A stretch of DNA of 64,000 nt from NCBI RefSeq assembly GCF_900187325.1, contig NZ_FZMZ01000006.1, forward strand, positions 1,302,001-1,366,000, given 5' to 3'. Of this stretch, positions 56,246 to 63,720 are shown piece by piece (the first letter of the stretch is position 1; every line of letters starts with the position of its first letter). This stretch comes from Virgibacillus ndiopensis. GTDB taxonomy: Bacteria > Bacillota > Bacilli > Bacillales > Amphibacillaceae. The position numbers and the translations under genes were made by a program. Below the pieces are notes generated by a model. That model was not told where the DNA came from, did no database searches, and saw only the letters and a list, made by a program, of their open reading frames with translations.

Positions 56246-56352
56246 TGAGTGGTGGAGCGATAGTAGTTATGATCCTTGGTATCGTAATTCTTTGGGGAGG
56301 ATTGGCAGCAAGTATCACAAATGCTGTGAAAAAGTCAAAAGTCTCAAAGTAA
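56245..56352 (+). CDS. Methionine/alanine importer small subunit (MetS-like)
   Basis: A 35-residue peptide: MSGGAIVVMILGIVILWGGL, then AASITNAVKKSKVSK. One hydrophobic helix is followed by a basic tail. This is the pattern of the putative methionine/alanine importer small-subunit family that accompanies NSS transporters and is needed for MetP activity in Corynebacterium. It starts in the TAATG overlap of the transporter stop, with GGGAGGC as ribosome site, so translation is coupled. Confidence 0.85.
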   Translation: MSGGAIVVMILGIVILWGGLAASITNAVKKSKVSK

Positions 56353-56361
56353 AATTAATCT

Positions 56362-56399
56362 GAAAAAGCCTTTACCTGCATGGTAAAGGCTTTTTTTAC
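56362..56399. terminator. Bidirectional terminator
   Basis: AAAAAGCCTTTACC pairs with GGTAAAGGCTTTTT around TGCAT, with T7. It is shared by the NSS unit and the convergent lytH. Confidence 0.92.
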
Positions 56400-57370
56400 T
56401 TTTGCTTAGTCATCCGCTCCCATTTCTTTAGGTATGGATATGGATCAAATGACCACTCACTATATCCATTGTCTTTATACATTCCATAATGCAGATGTGG
56501 TGGAAATTTACCCGATGTTCCAGGTGGTCCATAGCCGCTAGATCCTACACTTCCAAGTACATCCCCGGGTTGAACGATTTTCCCTACTTCAATATCATCT
56601 TCATAGCCGTTCAAGTGTCCATAATAATGATAAATATTATTTATATCCCTAATACCTAATCGCCAACCACCGTATAAATTCCAGCCTTTCATCTCAACCA
56701 CACCGTATGTTGTTGATTTTACAGGTGTTCCATAGCTAGCGAAAATATCTGTTCCTTCGTGTATACGTAAACCACCGAATCCCCGTCGATCACCCCATGT
56801 ATTGTTGTAGCTATAGTTATGTTTAATAGATACTGGGAAATCACGATCTTTTAGTTCTAGCTTCTGAAACTTTTTAAACACTTTCGCCGTACTCATTATG
56901 CTATGAACAGTTAGATCCCGCTTGTAGAAATTCCATAGTGCGATTTTAATATCATCTTTTGTTGGTCCATAATGTAAAATCCAATTTGCCATTGTATATA
57001 ATAGGTCTTCACCATTTTTAGGATCTGCTTTTTTATCACCATTACCGTCTTTGCCAATGCCGTCAAAAAATCCGATAACCGTTTCGTCTTTTATCATTGC
57101 ACTATTTCCAAGACCATACCATAGATCATTTTCAATGGAAATGGAGATCACCTGTTCATCTGATGTTTCCTCTTGACTATTTCGTTCATATTGGTCAATA
57201 GCCGCAATATAATACCATGGAATGGATGTTAGTGCTTCGGTTTTTTTGTATAACGCCATCCTCTGGTTAAAAATTGATTCCTCTTTAGCCTGTATGGGAG
57301 TTCCTATACATAAACAAGAGAATAACATGAATATAAGTATGAAATAAAAGCGTTTATTGAACATTAACAT
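56396..57370 (-). CDS. lytH: M23 family peptidase LytH (YunA)
   Basis: A 324-residue secreted peptidase. A signal peptide ends near IQAKEES (about residue 29). The middle part resembles LytH, with YYIAAIDQYERN. The C-terminal LytM/M23 domain (about 195-315) has the zinc motifs GGLRIHEGTDIFASYGTPV and HLHYGMY, and YHYYGHLNGY between them. In B. subtilis LytH is an L-Ala-D-Glu endopeptidase trimming side chains in the spore cortex under sigma-K. ATG 57370 is chosen; a GTG at 57376 overlaps the ribosome site AAAGAGG. Confidence 0.88.
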   Translation of the reverse strand: MLMFNKRFYFILIFMLFSCLCIGTPIQAKEESIFNQRMALYKKTEALTSIPWYYIAAIDQYERNSQEETSDEQVISISIENDLWYGLGNSAMIKDETVIGFFDGIGKDGNGDKKADPKNGEDLLYTMANWILHYGPTKDDIKIALWNFYKRDLTVHSIMSTAKVFKKFQKLELKDRDFPVSIKHNYSYNNTWGDRRGFGGLRIHEGTDIFASYGTPVKSTTYGVVEMKGWNLYGGWRLGIRDINNIYHYYGHLNGYEDDIEVGKIVQPGDVLGSVGSSGYGPPGTSGKFPPHLHYGMYKDNGYSEWSFDPYPYLKKWERMTKQK

Positions 57371-57444
57371 TTTCACCTCTTTTACGTATTCCTATTTACT
57401 TTTTCCTTTTTAACTAAAAAAACAATTGGAAATGGTATACAATT

Positions 57445-57477
57445 AAAAGACTAACACTAAAAAGTGTTAGCCTTTTG
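57445..57477 (-). terminator. Terminator of the YhcN/YlaJ lipoprotein gene
   Basis: On the minus strand GGCTAACACT pairs with AGTGTTAGTC around TTTT, followed by TTTTAATT. Confidence 0.75.
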
Positions 57478-57489
57478 CGTTGTTATTGG

Positions 57490-58041
57490 TTATTTATTTA
57501 AACCCTGTGGCGTTTTTTTCATCTCTTTTATAATTTGATTGATGGTGTTATCATAATTTTTATTTTGGGAACTTGAGTTGTGTAGACTATGGATATCGTT
57601 CATAAGGGATTCGTTGTCTGACACATATACATGATAAAATCTAGGGGTAGCCGACATTGCAGAGCGCTTTGCGATATCGGCTGCTCGATCATCCTCTAGT
57701 TCATCATTTTTTTGATATGCAATAAGCACTTCTTCGTCGGTCACAAGTGTTGCTACTTCATCGAATCCATCATTTCGCAAAATAATTCGTGTAATCATGT
57801 TGGCCATTTCAGTACGGTCAACTTTCGCAGTATGATTTTGTTCGCCATCATTGTTTAGTTGATCTTTTGTGTACCTTACATAGCCAAGTCTGTCATTTTG
57901 TTCTTGTTCAGCCGGTGATTGAAGTTCTTCTGTTGGATCCAATTCATCGGAAATTTGCTCTCTTTCGTCAGTAGCATTTTCTGTATTGCCACAACCCGCA
58001 ATTACAAACATTGCAAAAACAAGCGATAGAAACACCTTCAA
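57490..58041 (-). CDS. yutC: YhcN/YlaJ family sporulation lipoprotein (YutC-like)
   Basis: A 183-residue lipoprotein with the lipobox VIAGC (Cys17). An acidic linker (residues 20-60) precedes the YhcN/YlaJ domain, with TEMANMITRIILRNDGFDEVATLVTDEEVLIAYQ and IAKRSAMSATPRFYHVYVSD. Family members are made in the forespore and found in the spore inner membrane or cortex region; some influence germination. The symbol follows its position next to yutD and lytH. Confidence 0.82.
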   Translation of the reverse strand: MKVFLSLVFAMFVIAGCGNTENATDEREQISDELDPTEELQSPAEQEQNDRLGYVRYTKDQLNNDGEQNHTAKVDRTEMANMITRIILRNDGFDEVATLVTDEEVLIAYQKNDELEDDRAADIAKRSAMSATPRFYHVYVSDNESLMNDIHSLHNSSSQNKNYDNTINQIIKEMKKTPQGLNK

Positions 58042-58203
58042 AGTAAATTACCTCCCTCTTCTATAAAGTTGTTGCCCCTTCACTTAGTTTGCTAATACCA
58101 ATTAAATTAATGCAGATGAAATAATGGTATATAAAATTGAAATTTCTGGTTGTATAATGCTTAAATATGATAAACTATAAAGAGTTTAAGCGGGGTGAGT
58201 TGA

Positions 58204-58479
58204 TTGATCGAAGTACAGGGAAAGAATTATGAAATTGTTGAAAACGTCAAAAACGCTTTTCAGGAAAGTGTATTAAACGATCGTTATTCAGATATTTTAT
58301 CGAAATATGATTTTATTGTTGGGGACTGGGGTTATGAACAGCTTCGATTAAAAGGATTTTATGATGATCAAAATCCAAAAGCTGCCTTTGATACGAAAAT
58401 TAGTGCATTAGATGATTATTTATATGAATACTGTAATTTCGGTTGTGCATATTTTATTCTAAAGAAAATAGATAAGTAA
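58204..58479 (+). CDS. yutD: YutD family protein (DUF1027)
   Basis: A 91-residue protein with the family pattern NDRYSDILSKYDFIVGDWGYEQLRLKGFYDD and DYLYEYCNFGCAYFILKK. Widespread in Bacilli; function unknown. The only usable start is TTG at 58204, preceded by CGGGGTGAG. A GTG four codons upstream runs into a stop. Confidence 0.9.
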   Translation: MIEVQGKNYEIVENVKNAFQESVLNDRYSDILSKYDFIVGDWGYEQLRLKGFYDDQNPKAAFDTKISALDDYLYEYCNFGCAYFILKKIDK

Positions 58480-58509
58480 AAAGCAGTAGTTTACTCCTAC
58501 TGCTTTTCT
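58478..58509. terminator. Bidirectional terminator after yutD
   Basis: AAAAGCAGTAG pairs with CTACTGCTTTT around a 7-base loop. It also forms the end of the convergent 94-residue ORF, whose last codons lie in the 3' arm. Confidence 0.88.
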
Positions 58510-58781
58510 TGTTGTGGATTAACATCATCTGGTTCGTCATGGATTGGATGTGCACCAGGAGTCTGACGAGGTAAATCTTCGTGAAGTTCTTTATATGGAT
58601 AAACAAAAGCACTTTGTCTACGCTGATGCTCTTTCCATGGTGTTGACTTGCTTTTTACAGGTTCATCATCATTGATTGGTGACCCCATTGGCCCTTCTGG
58701 AAACTCTTCGGGTATTAAATTATTATTCATGTTATTCACATTGGAGAAATTAGAGTATTTTTTTTTGTCCTTTTTTCCCAT
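58497..58781 (-). CDS. Hypothetical 94-residue hydrophilic protein
   Basis: It starts MGKKDKKKYSNFSNVNNMNN and has a Pro/Gly segment EEFPEGPMGSPINDDEP, an aromatic patch RRQSAFVYPYKELHEDLP and a Pro/Asp-rich end. It has no membrane segment and is likely disordered. I recall similar small proteins near yutD in other bacilli but know no function; a spore or cytosolic role cannot be decided. The start at 58781 is used because AAAGG is 9 bases upstream. The ATG at 58790 directly abuts that site. Confidence 0.75.
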   Translation of the reverse strand: MGKKDKKKYSNFSNVNNMNNNLIPEEFPEGPMGSPINDDEPVKSKSTPWKEHQRRQSAFVYPYKELHEDLPRQTPGAHPIHDEPDDVNPQQEKQ

Positions 58782-58872
58782 ATGGTTCATCCTTTCTTAA
58801 AATTAGCTTTAGCTAAAAGATAAGGAAATATCATTCCAATAGTTGGGATTCGTCCAAATTAATAATATCTTT

Positions 58873-59133
58873 TCAAAGTATTTCACGTAAAATGTCTCTT
58901 AATTCATCAGCTTCCATTTCCGTTACATGAAAAATGTGTTCAATTTCTCCGTGTTTTTCAATTTCCTCTTTACCTAAGACTGCAAAGCGGTTTTTATGTA
59001 AATCAATGACAAGCTTTTTAGAGCCTTCTTCAACAAAAGCAAAATCGTATCGTTTAAAGTTCCCCATTACACTAACATAACGTACTTCTTTTGTAACCGT
59101 TTTATCCTGAAGGTATTCAAATTTGTTGCCCAT
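58873..59133 (-). CDS. DUF3055 (SAV0927-like) family protein
   Basis: An 86-residue protein with TVTKEVRYVSVMGNFKRYDFAFVEEGSKKLVIDLHKNRFAVLGKEEI and the C-terminal helix EMEADELRDILREIL. This fits the DUF3055 pattern of a small alpha-beta protein found in Bacilli and staphylococci. No function known. It has a proper ribosome site (AAAGGAGAT on the minus strand) and stands between the 94-residue ORF and yutE. Confidence 0.8.
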   Translation of the reverse strand: MGNKFEYLQDKTVTKEVRYVSVMGNFKRYDFAFVEEGSKKLVIDLHKNRFAVLGKEEIEKHGEIEHIFHVTEMEADELRDILREIL

Positions 59134-59241
59134 AATTTATCTCCTTTACAATTGACGTTTTTTACACTATACCACGTTTTGTTTATTCCATCATTTTAAA
59201 TATGATATATTAAACTATAGAAGTAAATTGGAGGGGTATAG

Positions 59242-59679
59242 ATGTATTTTGTTGATCGTAGTAAAATAGAGCAAACGCTTTTATATATGGAAGGCTTATT
59301 AGAAGAATTGGCAACGGGAAGTTACGAATCCTATACGGAAAAGCTGAGCTTAGAGCGCATTTCACATATGTTAGTTGAATCGATGATGGATGTCGGAAAT
59401 ATGATGATCGATGGTTTTATTATGCGAGACCCGGGTAGTTTTGATGACATAATTGACATTTTGATTGATGAAAATGTATTACCGAAAGAAGATGAATCAA
59501 ATTACAAAAGGGTATTGCAGCTACGAAAAAAAGTTATTAAAGAATACTTGGAGATTGACCATTCACTATTATTACAAACTATTTTAGAAAACAAGCATGT
59601 ACTTGATGCATTTGGTGATCGAATTCGATCATATTTAACTAATGAACTTGGTGTTGCCAATGCATTTTCAAATGAATGA
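59242..59679 (+). CDS. yutE: DUF86/HepT-like protein YutE
   Basis: A 145-residue all-helical protein of the DUF86 (HepT-like) family, matching B. subtilis YutE in size and place. It begins MYFVDRSKIEQTLLYMEGLL. HepT toxins use an R-x4-6-H-x-Y motif. The corresponding stretch here is LRKKVIKEYLEID, which keeps R and Y but not the histidine, and no MNT-type nucleotidyltransferase antitoxin is adjacent. A housekeeping role is therefore more likely than a toxin. Confidence 0.85.
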   Translation: MYFVDRSKIEQTLLYMEGLLEELATGSYESYTEKLSLERISHMLVESMMDVGNMMIDGFIMRDPGSFDDIIDILIDENVLPKEDESNYKRVLQLRKKVIKEYLEIDHSLLLQTILENKHVLDAFGDRIRSYLTNELGVANAFSNE

Positions 59680-59714
59680 ACGTTAGGTGAAACGAAGGAA
59701 ATGAGGAATTAAGT

Positions 59715-60485
59715 TTGAAAAAATATAATGGTTATTTAATTGATCTTGATGGAACTATGTACCTGGGGAACGAACGAATAGAAGCTGCCACAGAGTTTGT
59801 GGATGCTTTACATGAACAAAATATACCATATTTGTTTTTAACAAATAATTCATCTAAAACACAAGCTCAAGTTTCCGATAAGTTAAATAAGATGGAGATA
59901 AAATCAACACCGGAACATGTATTTACGTCGAGTATGGCAACAGCAAAATATATTAAACAACAAAAAAAGGCGGCCAGATGCTATGTTATTGGTGAAGAAG
60001 GTTTGTACGATGCTTTAGAGAATGAAGGTTTAATTGTTGCAAAAGAAGAATGTGATTTTGTCATCGTTGGGATCGATCGAGAAGTAAATTATGAAAAACT
60101 TGCTGGTGCTTGTCTGGCAATTCGAAATGGTGCTGAATTTATATCTACAAATGGTGATGTAGCCATTCCAACTGAACGAGGACTGCTTCCGGGAAATGGT
60201 GCCATAACGTCAGTAATTACGGTTAGTACTGGTAGTGAACCAACTTTTATTGGTAAACCAGAAACAGTTATTATGAATGAAGCAATGAATACATTGGGAA
60301 TGGATAAGAAAAATATACTAATGGTAGGAGATAATTATAATACGGATATACTCGCTGGTGTTCATGCAGGAATTGATACGTTAATGGTATTTACTGGTGT
60401 TACACCATTTAAGAATTATCCAAACCTGGACAAAAAACCTACGTATTATGTACATAGTTTACAGGAGTGGATCTGTAATATTTAA
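59715..60485 (+). CDS. yutF: HAD-family sugar-phosphatase YutF (NagD-like)
   Basis: A 256-residue HAD superfamily IIA hydrolase. Motif I is YLIDLDGTMYLG at residues 6-17, motif II is LFLTNNSSKT near residue 42, and the motif III lysine is in TFIGKPE. Motif IV is LMVGDNYNTDILAG near residue 205. The large C2-type cap between motifs II and III fits NagD/NMP phosphatases. It starts with TTG at 59715, 9 bases after ATGAGGA. Confidence 0.92.
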   Translation: MKKYNGYLIDLDGTMYLGNERIEAATEFVDALHEQNIPYLFLTNNSSKTQAQVSDKLNKMEIKSTPEHVFTSSMATAKYIKQQKKAARCYVIGEEGLYDALENEGLIVAKEECDFVIVGIDREVNYEKLAGACLAIRNGAEFISTNGDVAIPTERGLLPGNGAITSVITVSTGSEPTFIGKPETVIMNEAMNTLGMDKKNILMVGDNYNTDILAGVHAGIDTLMVFTGVTPFKNYPNLDKKPTYYVHSLQEWICNI

Positions 60486-60516
60486 AAGGGGGAGCTAATT
60501 GCTTCCCCCTTTAGTT
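60484..60516 (+). terminator. Terminator of yutF
   Basis: AAAGGGGGAGC pairs with GCTTCCCCCTTT around TAATT (one mismatch), followed by AGTTCT. Confidence 0.85.
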
Positions 60517-60559
60517 CTAGACTAGGAAATTATAAAATTTGAATGCTGTGGATAATTAA

Positions 60560-60719
60560 ACTGCTGCATCAGCAACATCCAACTCCAGCACGCAGCGACT
60601 GATGGACTTCCCTCACCTCCGTACGATAAGGTCAACATCTACGCTTAAGCTCTACGTGTTTCCTTTATCTCCTACGGCTCAGTCCAGTCCCTACGTCGCT
60701 GGGCGCTTGCGCTTTTGTT
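60560..60719. repeat. Structured intergenic element between yutF and yutG
   Basis: A G+C-richer block unlike its flanks. Long arms CAGCGACTGATGGACT (60593-60608) and AGTCCCTACGTCGCTG (60686-60701) pair at 13 of 16 positions and enclose about 77 bases. On either side are small perfect hairpins, CTGCTG/CAGCA (60561-60575) and GCGC-TT-GCGC (60703-60712). I recall near-identical blocks in intergenic positions of related bacilli. A dispersed repeat or small RNA is possible. Confidence 0.6.
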
Positions 60720-61232
60720 CTAATCATCTAATTGTTTATCATCTGCTGAGCCATGCGCAAGTCTACTTGAGGCAGCAGCGGCAATAGCGCCGACAATATC
60801 ATCAAGAAATGTATGGCATTCACCTGTGGATTTGTCGTTTAACTTTTTGAGAATTCCAGGTTTCTGTTTATCAATGTATCCATAGTTGGTGAATCCGATT
60901 GATCCATAGACGTTAACGATGGACAGTGCAATAATTTCATCCACTCCATATAAGCTTTCATCAATTTCAATTGTTTGCTGAAGTGGTTGAACTAATTTCT
61001 TTTCTTCTGCTAGCATATCGAGTTGAATTCCAGTTAAAACAGCATTTTGTACCTCGCGTTTCGTCAACACGCGATCCACGTTATGCTTGCATTCCTCCAA
61101 GGATAGATGATCATGATATTTTGATTGTAGGTAATATACTAATTCAGCAATATCGTCTAAAGTGACACCACGTTCTGTTAGTAATTCTCTTGCTTTTATC
61201 TCTAACTCACTTTGTTTTGTTACCTTATCCAT
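60720..61232 (-). CDS. yutG: Phosphatidylglycerophosphatase A-like protein YutG
   Basis: A 170-residue protein. An N-terminal helical part (residues 1-70) precedes the PgpA/YutG domain with GVDEIIALSIVNVYGSIGFTNYGYIDKQKPGI and THFLDD-like CHTFLDDIVGAIAAAASSRLAHG near the end. PgpA of Gram-negatives dephosphorylates phosphatidylglycerophosphate and is membrane-bound. This Bacillus form has little hydrophobic sequence, so the enzymatic role is uncertain. Confidence 0.85.
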   Translation of the reverse strand: MDKVTKQSELEIKARELLTERGVTLDDIAELVYYLQSKYHDHLSLEECKHNVDRVLTKREVQNAVLTGIQLDMLAEEKKLVQPLQQTIEIDESLYGVDEIIALSIVNVYGSIGFTNYGYIDKQKPGILKKLNDKSTGECHTFLDDIVGAIAAAASSRLAHGSADDKQLDD

Positions 61233-61328
61233 TCTATATCACCTTTCTTAAATTTTTCTATTGTATCTAGTTAAGATATATCAATGATTCACATACAATA
61301 GTGTAAATGGCTTGCAGGGGGAGATCGT

Positions 61329-62303
61329 TTGAAGGATTTACTTGTTAACTATTACGATATCCATGTTGAGGAAAAAGTAATACTTGATAGAAAGGAATGT
61401 TTCAAAAACAATGAATATTTCTATTTTACCATTTTAACCGATAACAGGGAAGTTATTCATATGGAACAGGCAGCACTGGCTTATTATTTAACAGAACAAA
61501 ACATGAGGCATGTTGCAATTCCAATTCCAAATATTAATGGGGAATGGTTCACTGAATATCAGGATAATAACTACATGGTATTGCGGTTTCGGTATAAACA
61601 AGAACGTGAGCTGTTATCGCATGGAGAACTACTCGCGAATTTTCATAAAACTGGTTCATCGTATGAGTATGAGCCACAGGAAATATCAAGTTATGGGCAA
61701 TGGAAGGAACTATGGATCAATAAATTAACAGCATATGAAACGAATATTGCAAGTCGTGCCAAAGAACGTTCAACCCAATTTAATCGATTAATGATGGATA
61801 TACTACCATATATTATTGGCATAAGTGAAAATGCAATACAATATGTGCAGGAAAGTGAAGAAGATGATCGTTTTCATGAGGCAGATCAAGGAACCATTTC
61901 ATTTAGACGATACAATGAACAGGTATTAAAACCAGTACTTTGGTTTGATCATTTAGTATATGATCATCCAACAAGGGACTTAGCTGAATATATTCGCAAT
62001 AAGTTTTTGTATGGTGGGGATGAAGTGAGTAGTGAGATGGCTGGATTTATGCATCAGTATCAATCAGTACAGCCCTTATCTGTTTTCAGCTGGAGATTAC
62101 TATATGCTAGATTAATTTTTCCGATTCAATTATTCGATCAAATCGAACATTGTTTATCTTATCAAAATGAAGAGCAAAGTTATAGGGAAATGGTCGATCT
62201 ACTTGACAAGCAAACAGTATATGAAAAACGATTAGCAAATTTTTTTGATAATGCAGGTGTGGATAATGAAGCATTAGAAATTCCTGTGTTACACTGGTTG
62301 TAA
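61329..62303 (+). CDS. yutH: Spore coat protein YutH (CotS family)
   Basis: A 324-residue kinase-fold protein of the CotS/YutH spore-coat family. Recognisable parts are YYLTEQNMRHVAIPIPNING near residues 44-64, GELLANFHKTGSSYEYEP near residue 100 (the APH-type GxxLAxFH motif) and WFDHLVYDHPTRDLAEYIRNKF near residue 205, which stands where the kinase HGD/DxD residues would be. Catalytic residues look poorly kept. It starts with TTG at 61329 after CAGGGGGAG. It is followed 12 bases later by a dehydrogenase gene. Confidence 0.86.
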   Translation: MKDLLVNYYDIHVEEKVILDRKECFKNNEYFYFTILTDNREVIHMEQAALAYYLTEQNMRHVAIPIPNINGEWFTEYQDNNYMVLRFRYKQERELLSHGELLANFHKTGSSYEYEPQEISSYGQWKELWINKLTAYETNIASRAKERSTQFNRLMMDILPYIIGISENAIQYVQESEEDDRFHEADQGTISFRRYNEQVLKPVLWFDHLVYDHPTRDLAEYIRNKFLYGGDEVSSEMAGFMHQYQSVQPLSVFSWRLLYARLIFPIQLFDQIEHCLSYQNEEQSYREMVDLLDKQTVYEKRLANFFDNAGVDNEALEIPVLHWL

Positions 62304-62315
62304 TGGGGTGTTAAT

Positions 62316-63284
62316 ATGAAAAAGCCATTAATTTATATTACAAGAAAAATACCGAATGAGGTTATTGAGTCTTATTTTGATTCGTTTGATATTCGGATGT
62401 GGGAAAGAGCGGATATACCAGTCCCTAGAGATCTTTTACTAAAAGAAATGGAGCATGCAGATGCATTGTTGTGCTTGTTAACCGAAAGCATTGATAAGGA
62501 ACTTTTGGAAAAGGCTACCAAATTAAAAATTGTGGCGAACATGGCAGTAGGTTACGATAATGTTAATATAATTGCGGCAAGGAATAAAGGAATTATTGTC
62601 ACTAATACCCCTGATGTTCTGACCGACACTACTGCTGATTTAACATTTACATTATTAATGGCTACAGCTAGAAGAATAGTGGAAGGGAACAATTTTATTA
62701 AACAAGATAAATGGGAGCATTGGTCACCCTTATTGTTAGCTGGATCAGATATTCATCATAAAACAATTGGAATTGTAGGGATGGGAAGAATCGGTCAAGC
62801 AGTTGCAAAACGTGCTAAAGGTTTTGAAATGGAAATTTTGTATCACAATCGATCGAGAAATTTTGAAGCGGAACAAGAATTTCAAGCTACATTCTGCAAA
62901 ATAGATGAACTACTGGATAAATCAGATTTCGTTGTGTCATTAGTACCATTAACAAAGGAAACGAGGTACATGTTTAATAAAACTTCATTTCAGAAAATGA
63001 AGTCATCAGCAATATTTATAAATGTTTCCCGTGGCCAAGTGGTCGATGAAGCAGCCTTATATAATGCATTGACGTCAAAGGAAATCGCTGCAGCTGGATT
63101 AGATGTTTTCGGAGAAGAGCCAATCCGATCAGATCACCCTTTGTTAAACCTGGAAAATGTACTCTGCTTACCACACATTGGTTCTGCAAGTGTTGAAACA
63201 CGGATGGAAATGATTGCGTTATGTTTGGAAAATATTTCACGTGTATTTAATGGTAAGGAACCAAAGACACCAGTCAGAGGTTAG
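62316..63284 (+). CDS. D-2-hydroxyacid dehydrogenase (glyoxylate/hydroxypyruvate reductase type)
   Basis: A 322-residue NAD(P)-dependent enzyme of the D-isomer 2-hydroxyacid dehydrogenase family. The Rossmann motif is TIGIVGMGRIGQAVAKRAKG near residue 152. The catalytic triad is Arg in NVSRGQVVDEAAL (near 239), Glu in GLDVFGEEPI (near 268) and His in CLPHIGSASVETR (near 287). AVGYDNVNIIAARNKGI is the GRHPR/D-glycerate dehydrogenase-type substrate loop. It is co-transcribed with yutH. Confidence 0.93.
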   Translation: MKKPLIYITRKIPNEVIESYFDSFDIRMWERADIPVPRDLLLKEMEHADALLCLLTESIDKELLEKATKLKIVANMAVGYDNVNIIAARNKGIIVTNTPDVLTDTTADLTFTLLMATARRIVEGNNFIKQDKWEHWSPLLLAGSDIHHKTIGIVGMGRIGQAVAKRAKGFEMEILYHNRSRNFEAEQEFQATFCKIDELLDKSDFVVSLVPLTKETRYMFNKTSFQKMKSSAIFINVSRGQVVDEAALYNALTSKEIAAAGLDVFGEEPIRSDHPLLNLENVLCLPHIGSASVETRMEMIALCLENISRVFNGKEPKTPVRG

Positions 63285-63295
63285 AGAAAAGAAAA

Positions 63296-63328
63296 AGGCA
63301 GACATTAACGCTGTAATGTCTGCCATTC
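63296..63328. terminator. Bidirectional terminator
   Basis: GGCAGACATTA pairs perfectly with TAATGTCTGCC around ACGCTG. It lies between the dehydrogenase gene and the convergent yutI, with A-rich 5' and T-rich 3' flanks. Confidence 0.88.
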
Positions 63329-63336
63329 ATTTATTA

Positions 63337-63561
63337 TTAAAATACTTGTTCGATTTCTTTAACACCTGGTACTTCAGCCATTAAAGCACGTTCAATACCA
63401 GCCTTTAAAGTGATTGTTGAGCTCGGGCAATTACCACAAGCACCCATGAGACGAAGAAGTACAATGCCATTTTCATCAACATCTATTAACTCCACATCTC
63501 CACCGTCACGAAGTAAAAATGGGCGTAATTTGTTTAACACTTCTTGAACTTGTTCTTGCAT
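63337..63561 (-). CDS. yutI: NifU C-terminal domain protein YutI
   Basis: A 74-residue NFU-type Fe-S carrier consisting of just the NifU C-terminal domain. It starts [20 protein letters not shown] and has [21 protein letters not shown], where the two cysteines bind a cluster between subunits, and the end [11 protein letters not shown]. It can pass clusters made by the SUF machine to target enzymes. Ribosome site GAAAGGAGAAG on the minus strand. Confidence 0.95.
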   Translation of the reverse strand: MQEQVQEVLNKLRPFLLRDGGDVELIDVDENGIVLLRLMGACGNCPSSTITLKAGIERALMAEVPGVKEIEQVF

Positions 63562-63720
63562 TATCCATCTTCTCCTTTCCTATTTAACATTATAAGATGA
63601 ATATCAAAAAAAATCTATTCGAAAATTACTATTTTGAAATTCAGTAGTTAATTATATTTTATCTTTAAATAAAGATTTTGTAAAATAAAAGTAACTATGA
63701 ACATGGAGGTCTAAACGGGG

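Noticed and set aside
60602-60787. 61-residue frame crossing the structured element and the end of yutG
   Set aside because: Runs antisense into yutG, has no ribosome site and no protein-like composition.
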